A DNA stretch of 64,000 nt from Arenicola marina. Its lineage: Eukaryota > Annelida > Polychaeta > Arenicolidae. This document shows, piece by piece, positions 46,201-55,200 of this stretch; the stretch's first letter is position 1, and the number at the start of each line of letters is the position of its first letter. The notes beneath the pieces are model-generated. The model saw only the letters and a list, made by a program, of their open reading frames with translations. It did not search any database and was not told the DNA's origin. A program made the translations under genes and the position numbers. The stretch spans positions 27,770,254 to 27,834,253 of the forward strand of contig OZ025260.1 in NCBI GenBank assembly GCA_964019135.1. Direction: 5' to 3'.

Positions 46201-47667
46201 CGGGCACCAGACCAACGCGCACAGCCCTCGCCTAGGGCACCAGACCAACGCGCACAGCCCTCGCCTAGGGCACCAGACCCCCGCACACAACCCTCGCCTG
46301 GGGCACCAGACCAACGCACTTAACCATCACCCAGGGCACCAGACCCACGCACTTAACCATCACCCAGGGCACCAAACCAACGCACTTAACCATCACCCAG
46401 GACACCAGACCCACGCACTTAACCGTCACCCAGGGCACCAGACCAACGCACTTAACCATCACCCAGGGCACCAGACCCACGCACTTAACCATCACCCAGG
46501 GCGCCAGACCCACGACTCTTCTCCCCGGTCCCCTCGTTGTCGAGTCGCTGCATCTGTGACTCCTCAATCTGCAGCTGCGACATATCAGAGCAATGATGTG
46601 CCAGATACGACTGATGCTTTGAAATCTAGTACAAAAGCAGCCGGGCGGTACCGTATGCACGAAGCTATGCCCTCGCTGAGTGGGGGTTTGCTGGTGAAGG
46701 GTGCCCCTGCGTCGGAAGGCTTAGACTCGGTACCTGGATCCCACTCCACGTGTGTTGTGACGTCATCCTCAAAGTGGGCCAAGTTTATGGAAGCGGCCCC
46801 AGGGAGAAGCGAAGATGATGACGTCAGTGATGAGGACACGGTCCCAGACAGCTACGCGTCGCCTGAATCCGTTGAACCCGACATTGGAGTAAGTGAGTCC
46901 TGCCTTCAGTTAACAGGCACAGTCGTAGTCGTAGCTCGACCTCCACTTTCACGCCCACTTTTTGTGGCAAACTATCATGTGATTTGGCTTATCCCATAAA
47001 AATGGAATGTTTCTATTTTGACAAACAAAATAATTTTAATTCACCCCTCCGTATCTCATTTAGTAGCGAGCCATCTTGCCGTAATTTTGAGGGTTCGCGC
47101 CCAAAGCCATGTCCGTCTTCGAAAAGAGTTGTTATATTGCTCATGTCTGCTCATGAACACGCCTGGACTTTACAGGTTACAGCGTATTTTAACATATCGG
47201 GTCACGTGCACGGTCACGTGGTACTTTTACTCCCCACCCAGAGGAGGACCACAATGATTTTCAACATGGTGTCTTATCCTCATAACACCACAATGTTGCG
47301 GTTAATCCAGCTTCCATATGTTTTCGACGTCATCGATTTAACACTTGCGTATATACTTCATATTAATATCACATTATACATTTGACAGTTTTATAAATCA
47401 CAAACGATGTTCTATATGCATTTCTTCACTGCATTTCGTTTGTAGCTACGGGACGGCTGTTGCGAGAACATGGTGCCTGCCCCACCCCCGCCACCCCTGG
47501 GGCCGGCTGGGTCACTGGAAAGTCACGGCACAAGGACACACGTGGTCGTCTCCCGGGTCGACTGTCAGAGTGGCCGCCGCACGGGGGCAGCACCTCCTGG
47601 CGGGCGTGTCAAACACCTGTTCAGTGTGGATGACCAAAGTCTGGAAGATGTCTTGGAGACGTTTTAA
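43177..47667 (+). CDS. MRNIP: MRN complex-interacting protein orthologue (five coding exons)
   Basis: In vertebrates MRNIP binds the MRE11-RAD50-NBS1 complex in the nucleus and promotes ATM signalling at double-strand breaks. Five exons at 43177-43296, 43813-43959, 45644-45837, 46063-46888 and 47446-47667 join in phase to a 502-residue protein; I recall the human protein as about 343. Residues 1-40 carry two CxxC pairs (C10/C13, C29/C32), and exon 2 carries the family core GSGADCRRHVQKLN. Exon 3 ends in a basic, nuclear-localisation-like stretch. The C-terminus VKHLFSVDDQSLEDVLETF matches the acidic LCDLF-type end of the human protein. An in-frame TAA at 43150 precedes the start. The extra length comes from an 11-residue repeat block in exon 4. 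Orthology is confident from the N-terminal core; the middle is poorly conserved, as in other species. Confidence 0.92.
43813..43959 (+). CDS. MRNIP: MRNIP exon 2
   Basis: Acceptor CTTTTCCAG|GTC and donor GCTATG|GTAAGC, phases 0/0, 49 codons. It encodes VYGLGSGADCRRHVQKLNLM, the most conserved part of the family. The last 14 nt of the exon (GTGACACAGCTATG) are the first half-unit of the tandem array that follows in the intron. Confidence 0.93.
43943..44743 (+). repeat. 32-bp array of duplicated 5' splice sites
   Basis: About 25 tandem units of about 32 bp with the core GTGACACAGCTATGGTAAGC. The first unit straddles the end of MRNIP exon 2 (exon|intron at 43959|43960), and each later unit reproduces the last exon bases plus the donor. 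Most units keep GTAAG or GTGAG after ATG; others have GTAGGC, GTAATC, GTCAGC, GCAAGC or GGAAGT. A further partial unit (ATGGTAAGCATTATGGTGGT) lies at 45098-45117, beyond an inserted element. The unit is not a multiple of three. Confidence 0.95.
44745..45097 (-). mobile_element. Dispersed short element, family A copy 2, inserted in the splice-site array
   Basis: Starts GGGGGCAAGGGGGGTTCTTG and contains CCCAGGTCACGATGAATTAA, TTTAATATTAAAATTCCCAG and repeated CCCAGTTCACGA, the reverse complement of family A. The tandem array resumes on its right side with ATGGTAAGC, and joining CAGCT to ATGG restores an intact unit, so the element landed inside the array. No target duplication is visible. Confidence 0.8.
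45644..45837 (+). CDS. MRNIP: MRNIP exon 3
   Basis: Acceptor CTGGAACAG|AGT, donor AGAAA|GTAATA; starts in phase 0 and leaves two bases. It encodes SRWSHFMDTPLEDEDSS, which resembles the SKWAxF segment of vertebrate MRNIP, and ends with the basic stretch RQRRGTKRAKTQRNRK, a plausible nuclear-localisation signal. It also carries two perfect TGACGTCA octamers (45664 and 45676). Confidence 0.85.
46063..46888 (+). CDS. MRNIP: MRNIP exon 4 with coding minisatellite
   Basis: Acceptor TGCGTGATAG|G supplies the single base needed to complete the codon left by exon 3. The donor GGA|GTAAGT leaves phase 0. Positions of about 46185-46520 hold some ten 33-bp units encoding an 11-residue repeat (GHQTHALNHHP and variants). 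Downstream comes a second SSKWAKFMEAAPGRSEDDD module similar to that of exon 3, suggesting an internal duplication. Confidence 0.87.
46185..46520 (+). repeat. 33-bp coding minisatellite in MRNIP exon 4
   Basis: About ten units with CAGGGCACCAGACCCACGCA and CTTAACCATCACC. Early units read GHQTNAHSPRL, later ones GHQTNALNHHP or GHQTHALNHHP. The unit is a multiple of three, so copy number can vary without breaking the frame. Confidence 0.92.
47446..47667 (+). CDS. MRNIP: MRNIP exon 5 (terminal coding exon)
   Basis: Acceptor TTCGTTTGTAG|CTA in phase 0. It encodes a Pro-rich stretch (PAPPPPPLGPAG) and ends KHLFSVDDQSLEDVLETF then TAA. The acidic end is the conserved C-terminal feature of the family, which confirms the intron-exon chain. 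Confidence 0.88.
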   Translation, partial: LRDGCCENMVPAPPPPPLGPAGSLESHGTRTHVVVSRVDCQSGRRTGAAPPGGRVKHLFSVDDQSLEDVLETF

Positions 47668-47955
47668 ACGGAATAGATGCCTCATTAACATGTTTTTGTC
47701 AAAGGCAGAATGGCAGGATCCTTGTGGAGTTACTTTTAGCTTTATTGTTAGCTTGTTTAGCTTTATTCCCCTGGCGGTGGGGGGTGGGGGGGGCGCAGTT
47801 GCGTACATAATAGCTATCTACCCATTTAACGTTTGTGGTACAAGCGTTTACTACTCTTATGGTTATGCAACAAACGCGTTGCAATCCGTTTATTGTTGAG
47901 AGCATATGTGCTCAGATATATATATTATAATAAACATCTTCCAAGTCTAGCCCAT
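47668..47955 (+). terminator. MRNIP 3' UTR and poly(A) signal
   Basis: A canonical AATAAA at 47929-47934 lies about 260 bp after the MRNIP stop, followed by a T-rich stretch. It contains a G-run at 47781-47792. The polyadenylation site itself cannot be fixed from sequence alone. Confidence 0.7.
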
Positions 47956-48205
47956 GCGTCTTTTTTGTACTGGTAATTGGTATAATATTTGGAAACTCAT
48001 TTGTTATCTTTATTATGGCAGACCTCCGCCATATGAAATTATATAAAATACTAGTTGTACACATTCCAAACTGCGAAGAGATATACAGAGTAAGTCCGTA
48101 AGGCTATTTCATTGATGGTGGTGTACACACCAGCTTCATGCGACATCATCACTTGTATGAACTAGTACAAGAATCTCCGCAAGGGATTGAGTCCACAACA
48201 TATAG

Positions 48206-48488
48206 GGTGGGGGCAAGGGGTATTTGCGTTCCTCGGGATTATGCTTTTCATTTCACCGTGAACTGGGAATGCGGAAAATAATTCTTCGTGAACTGGGAAA
48301 TAGTAGCTAGGTATTAACTGGGAATTTTAATATTAAATAACCTTGAACCGGAAAGTCATCAATGTAGTATCCTGCATCCGCCCTGCCATTGCATGCGGAG
48401 AGTTCTGCTTTTAATTCATTGTGACCTGCAGCTGGGAATAAAGAAACTTATTCTTCGTGATCTGGGAACGCGACCGACCCTTGCCCCC
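48206..48488 (+). mobile_element. Dispersed short element, family A copy 3
   Basis: Begins TGGGGGCAAGGGGTATTTGC and ends GACCCTTGCCCCCC, so the GGGGGCAAGGG termini are inverted. The interior has CACCGTGAACTGGGAATGC, GGGAATTTTAATATTAAATA and CAGCTGGGAATAAAGAAAC, shared with 40751-41100 and, inverted, 44745-45097. This is the best-preserved copy. Confidence 0.8.
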
Positions 48489-48534
48489 CTTTCATGGTTT
48501 ATTCCCGATGGGAATATTTTTTTTTCCTTGTGAC

Positions 48535-48662
48535 ATGATCAATATACAGGCCATGTATCTGGCCTGCCGTACAAGTAACAGCCTCACGACTTCTTGTCGC
48601 AATGTTATAACCTTTGGCCCGCCGGCTGAATGTGGCATGTCAGCAAGACCACGTGGAATTAC
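48535..48662 (+). repeat. Dispersed repeat B, copy 1
   Basis: About 125 bp (ATGATCAATATACAGGCCAT, GTCGCAATGTTATAACCTTT, GGCATGTCAGCAAGACCACG) recurs as a close reverse complement at 55452-55582. It contains the near-palindrome GGCCCGCCGGCTGAATG. Class unknown. Confidence 0.85.
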
Positions 48663-49095
48663 GTGCGAATAATTTTTTTTCACTTCAAAATAATTTTCTC
48701 CTTGTTTAAGCGATTTATTCCCGGTGGAAATAATTTTGTGAAGCAGTATCAACACAAAAAGCCATGCACCAGCAAAGGTGAAGAAGGATAGTAACCCCCC
48801 TGCATAGGGCGTCAGTAAAAGCCCGCACGGCTCGACGAATCATACCGTAGCGCTACACCTGCAACTTACTCATGAGCTGAACGGCAAAACTCACTGTGAA
48901 GAGCCCCGGCGTGTTGTGGTAGCGCACCGTCAGTGGCGCAGTTTGGGTTCTGCCACCAACAACCCGGATGTTGGAGGCGCGAGTCGCTGTCAGCCAGTCA
49001 GGTGCTTGAATATTTCCCGGCGAACGTTTATCGACATTTCTGTTGATATTACGACGAGTTAGCACCCAGAATGTGCTAATGGTTACTGATAAAAC

Positions 49096-49296
49096 ATGGC
49101 GGAATCGTATACATTTGGTCACTGGGGATCCACCAGTGAGGAAATGCTAAAATCTCATTTCCCGTTGCACCTTGCTTGCCGAGATGGGGATGTCGATTCG
49201 CTCTCTTTGTTGTTACGACAAGCACAGCATGGAATATACACTGAAGACAGTTTCTATGGGTGGACGCCTGCTCACTGGGCTGCGTATTTTGGACGA
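49096..49296 (+). CDS. ANKRD10: ANKRD10 exon 1
   Basis: 67 codons starting in AAACATGG (good Kozak context) with TAA at 49090. It covers ankyrin repeat 1 and the first helix of repeat 2 (EDSFYGWTPAHWAAYFGR). The donor CGA|GTAAGT is strong, phase 0. Confidence 0.93.
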
Positions 49297-52200
49297 GTAA
49301 GTATACTATAAACCTGGCGAATAATCGTTTGTTGTGAAACCGAAAGGCTGTCAGCAATCGGGACAGTGATACAAAAATTAAAAGGCTGTCGATAATCGCA
49401 CCGGGAATTTCGAATGTGGCGCGTTCCCTTTCGTGTGTGTTATTCTGGGCCTCGGGACAGTGGAAATTTCCATTGGAAATAATGAGGCTGTTTGTATATT
49501 TCGTTAAATGTCTGAATGAATTCCGTTTTGCTTTACATCAAATGCTTTTGATCATGAGTTACAATGCTTCTCCGGGACATATCCAACAAATATAAGACTT
49601 TACAGATTAATGTTTTGAGTTTTATGCAAATCATGTGAGTAATGTTAATATTCATAAGCAAGATGACGTCGTTGACTAAATTTGAATACATAATCATGTT
49701 ATCATGCTCGACACTACAGCCCACGTGTTCATCCCACGCATTGCCGTATAAACTGGTTTGTTTACTGAAGAGAGAAACAGAAAGGGAAGGAATATTATAC
49801 TTAGGTCTGTCATATCATGTCAATGAATAAATTGACATGATCAATTTCATGAGAAAAATCTTTCTGATAACTTCACAAATCCTGCTTGATGTAAATCTAG
49901 TCACAGGCACTTGAATCATGGGAGGGGTTGGGGGGTCCTCTTGTTTATATCTATAATAAACACAGGGTAAGCAACTTCCGACAGCAGACTCCGAAAAGCT
50001 CACAGTTTTGCGTTCATTTATAATCTTATATTTTAATATTAAACCACAAACCTGACATTTATGGAATCTGAAAAAAACTAATACACTTTTTCAAATGTTT
50101 CTTGATGTCCATTAAGTCCTATGCAGCGTAAAATTAAAGTAAAACACGCTCTCATGCCTCTCTAACAGCGAACACCCCCTGATGATCATTGTTTCAATTC
50201 TCCTCCTTCAACTTCCGGTCTTTTACCCTACGCGATTTGCAGATGGTCAGAAGTTACTTACCTTATGATTATTATAGATATAAACAAGAGGACCCCCCAT
50301 GATTCAAGTACCTGTGGATCTAGGCCTTCTATAAAGCTGCTCATACAATTTTTGACATATTATATTTGTTTAAATATATTGGAAAAATTTTCTGGACAAA
50401 TTGTCTGACTGTGTGAATGTTAATCCAGTAAAAAATAGATATAAACAAGAGGACCCGCCATGATTCAAGTGCTTGTGGATCTAGGCCTACTATAAAGCTG
50501 CTCATACAATTTTTGACATTATATTTGTTGAAATATATTGGAAAAATGTTCTGGACACATTGTCTGACTGTGTGAATGTTAATCCAGTAAAAAATAGATA
50601 TGTCATAATATTTTAAATGTAAAACTTATAATGTGCAAATTTTGATGACCTAGTATACCAGAAAACCCTGTACAAGATATACCTAAATTTAGCCTCAACA
50701 AAGGGTTTAACAATATGTCAGATTTTTTAATTCATGCAATACATGTTTAAATTTAAGTGCTAAGAATATTAATACATCATTTCCAGTCAAAACACTTTTG
50801 TTGATTTCTCAAGAAAAATATTGCTCTATGAGTCACTTTAAATTAAGACTTAGCTGGGTGTGCTCTAGCAATTTATTTCAATTAGCCACTGCGGCTAAAC
50901 ACCTTCAGTTTTCTTTAGCCACACACCTTCAGTTTTCTTTAGCCACACACCGATCCCATTAGCCACATACAAGTATATGTTTTTTCTCTCCAAAAACATT
51001 GTGTTTATAAGCCAAATCACACTTTCGGACGCAATTCATGGGATTCATTCGGGATAAGCAATGCCAAGGGGTCGCTATTATCAAATGAGGGGGAGGTCCT
51101 GGGGGCCTCGTAATGCCGGAGAGAGCGGACATTTCTGATGAAAAAGATTTACCTCATATTTTAAAACTTGCGATCGGGGGGGGTGACTGCCTCCCAAAAT
51201 CTGCGTCCGTACTAATGTTCTCTCTAGCAGCGGCGACATAGAACAAGTCAATGCCACACAAATATCCTGTCTGAGCGGATTTTGGAAACCCTGCATTTCT
51301 GTAAAGCATCCGCCCCGCCCCCCCCCCTCCTCATTGCATAATGGCCACTTCAAAGTGTCTCACCATGGCGTTTACCAAATAATGATTCCGCTGATACAGA
51401 AATTTGAAAAGCAAACTTAAGGGGCAGTGGGGGTTACCCCCACTCATCCCTCCCCCACCTCAAGTAAGTGGATGTCCAGTAAGGGCAGGCCAAGGACTGT
51501 AAAGTACAGTAGCGTGCCCCCTAGTCCCATCAGTCGTAAATTTTTCGAACATACTCAGTCAACCACCTCCACCTCCATCTCCAAAATCATATATCCGCTC
51601 CTGGTCGGATAAATGAGCAATTAAGGTTTCCGATGATTGAGGAATTGAGGTTTCCGGGCCCAGAAATCACGAGGATATGCGAGGAAAATCTGACCTCGGA
51701 ATCTTCTTCTTACCTCAATCCTGAATCCTTTTTATATACAATTCTGATCCTTTGCAGTCTAGCCTCAACATCTGTTGAGGACTGGTGATGCTGAGGAGGG
51801 GCATTCTAAATGGTAGGGAGCAGTCATTTGCCGCTTTTAGCGATGGATGCCACATCTCTCTCCAACCCCACTTGGGCATTTAATACATTGCTAGCTGTGA
51901 CCGAGTCCCGCAGTAGCCCCACCCCCCCTTTTTCCGCTTGAAGGGCGATCAATCTGTTTGCTATAGACCTGCCATATACCCCACATTTCCATGCAAGTAC
52001 CCGCTCTATAAACACTATTGTGTGCCCCTAGCATTACACCAGAACATCTCAGTCATACAAATTTGGTGTTTCACATCAGTTCTGCGGAGTAACTTTATGA
52101 ATATTGCAGGTTTTAGTCTGATCGGTATCGTTTTTAAAGGCAATATCAGAACTTTTTATAAGCATGTGGCAGTGCGCTCTCTCAGGCATTACTGGGTGTC

Positions 52201-55200
52201 AGGGAACCGCCCCCCACACACACCGGCACACCATCCCACATCAGACTTGTATTATAATATGCCCGCTGCCCCCCCCTCCCCCCCCCCCCTCTGGGTGGCC
52301 AACCACAATACGAGAATGACTGTGTCTACGCCCACATTCTCATCTTGAAGGTACATATCGGTCAACAACACGAGAACAAATACCTAACTAAATCCAGCTA
52401 GTTTGACTTATGCTCAACAATGTCACTGATCACGAAAAACACGCCCAATGCCGAGACAATGCCCCGACTGGCCCCAACCCGAAATACGCGCCTGCGCACT
52501 GGAAGGGGTGATTCGGCTTATTGGCGGCTGAGTAGCGTGCTTACCCTTTGCCGTCATCATTTTGTCACCATTTGCTTGGACAACGCGAACGCCGAGTAAA
52601 TTCCGTGTGGTTGTATATTCAGGACACTTTAACCACTTTTGGTCATATCGCGTTAGTGGGAGAAGGAAGGGAAAGAGGAGCCATGTCCCCGGGGGTAACC
52701 CCTACTCTTTGCGAAGAAGAACATGGTAACTTTATCCTGCGACCACACAGACATGGCCACAGCGGAGCTCGAACCATCGATCCATGTGCCATTAGCATGG
52801 TTGGGCTCTGAGGTGACCAGAAAGCTGAATGCCTGCGCTCTAACCCACTGAGCTACCGGGCCGGCCCTCATTCCGTGTGGAAACAGAAATAACCGAACAT
52901 GAATTATTCAGAAAATAACTAGAAGTACGAGTAAGCTACGTCACCTTCGAAAATGTTGAGGGTGTGTTCAGCCTTGGGATTTCCTTGTGCCAATGACAGC
53001 CACATCACTGCGGGCATTCAATTCAGCGAAATCGTGTTTTGATCGTTGATTGAAAATCAGGCCATTTTTTTCGCCACTGTGGCGATACCCATGGACCAAT
53101 CTTGCGCCACATACAGTTTGCTTTCGCCATTGGCGATGTGGCGAACGGCTAGCGCGCGCCCAGCTTAGTAAAATGTAATAAAATGATTGCATCTCGTACA
53201 CATATATTTAATTGACTTTTTGTACCAAATTTATATGTATCCAGACTTTGGCATGTGATAGTTAATAATCTCTTTGGTAGATCTCTATAACTAGAAATTA
53301 TAATACAGATTATAATTGTCCTGGCTTCCCTCGCTTGATCAGTTTAGCCTTCATGTTATAATGTTGCATTCGGCTCTGTTAAGGAAGGCCAGAATGTACA
53401 GGGAATTTACTCTGGGCTGTGAGTTTGGGAATAGTTGAATGATACTTTCATTACTAATCAGTATTATAGTATTATATACTTTATACTATACAAATTTTTA
53501 TTTTTTGTTCTAGTTGAATTGCCTTATGAAGCTGCAGGCGGAAAATACAAATAATGACTATTCAACTATCCGTCTGAACCAAACACCACTACATATTGCT
53601 GCATTTGGTGGACAAGGCCACTGCGTCAAATGGCTTTTACATTGTGGATCAGCTATAGACAGACAGGTAAAGAAATCCAAGGCTTTTCACCTGCTATCTA
53701 TATCTATTTTTCATTGCAGTTGGCTTGTTTGAGGAAGTTGATGCAATGGACACGTGTGGGTGTCAATTGTGACATTAAAAGCTCCAGGTTTCACCAAACA
53801 CCAGCTCATTTAGCCGCTTTTGGTGGGCATCCCCAATGCCTCCAGTGGCTGCTCCAGTCTGGGGCTTCTGTGTGTTCTCAGGTAAAGATGATGTAAACAT
53901 TAAACATGCTAACATATGCTGGTTGTCCTAGCAGTAAATTTGCAGGGACATCTTAGAACCAGTCTTAATGTTTCATGTTTTTGTTGTCAACATACTTTTT
54001 ATCTGCCATATATTCTCTCCTAGACATCCAGACATTCTATATTTCCTGTAATATTATATTCCAATAATATTAGGCCAAAAGCCACACCATGTCCATGGAT
54101 TCCTGTCTTGCTACATGCTCATCTACATTTTGTCTGTAATATCCAGGCCATTGTATCTTGTTGAGAGATTTATTCATAAGATGGTGTCATACTGCCTGCC
54201 AAGGTGTCAATGAAACCTACAGATCAGGCCCAAAATATGCGGGTGCTGAATATTTATGATCTGACTTTTATAGCTTTGGCAGGGTGCATGACAGTAAGGG
54301 TATACTATTGCTAAAAGGTCTTCAGATACAAGTTACATTTACATTTTTTAGTACCTGTTTTGTTGATCATAAAATTGTCTAAGCATGTTCGGAAACACTC
54401 CTATTTATTGGTAAATATCCTATAACTAACCTATGATTTGTCCTATAAACTAAAACTTGCTGCAAGATATGTGATGCTAACAGGGGAAAAGTTCTTGGGC
54501 CACAACTGTTATTCTGGTTGTAGATGTAGTTTTAGCTTTACTCTTTTTCTGGTTTGTAGGACTATCTTGGTGAAACTCCAGTGCATAAGGCTGGCCGTAC
54601 AGGCAGTATGGAGTGTTCCAGCCTGCTCACGTTACATGGGGCCCGTTTGTTGTAAGTATGACTTAATCTTGGTCATTCTCCCATCATTAAATAAGAATAT
54701 ATTTCCTCTTATTTGCCTAACAAATGTTTTCTCTGCTATTGTTCCATATAGCCTAAATTTCATGTTTACTGCTGAAGATTATTTGCCATTGCTACAAAAC
54801 AAAATTTGTTCATTGCAAAGACAATATGCTCCCTCCTGCCCCTTTTTAGACTAAGCTTTTGCTTTATAATCGTGAAGATGAAATAGATTTCTTACATACT
54901 AAACAATAAATACTGTGCATTGGTTACCAAGCAACAAAAGGGAAGGCATCCCTATATATGGAAGGAAAGGTCACTTTCCTGTGTAACGATAGAAAGATCA
55001 AAATGCAGTATTGTTTTCAAAATGAATATAGATTAGATGAGGCTATTTAACAACAAGTTTTAAAGGAGCTTACTGTTACAAAAAATCCCCACTTGGTTAG
55101 AGTTTTCTAAAATGCAACAAATGGCCTGACAAGATGCTGTGAAGAGTTAACCAGTGAAGAAGCCATCCTCCCTGATCTTCACTGTTGTTACCAGGACAAA

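Noticed and set aside
53667-53719. Exons 2a and 2b as one retained-intron exon
   Set aside because: The 53-nt interval has good GTAAAG and TTTTTCATTGCAG splice signals, is not a multiple of three, and reading through it shifts the frame.
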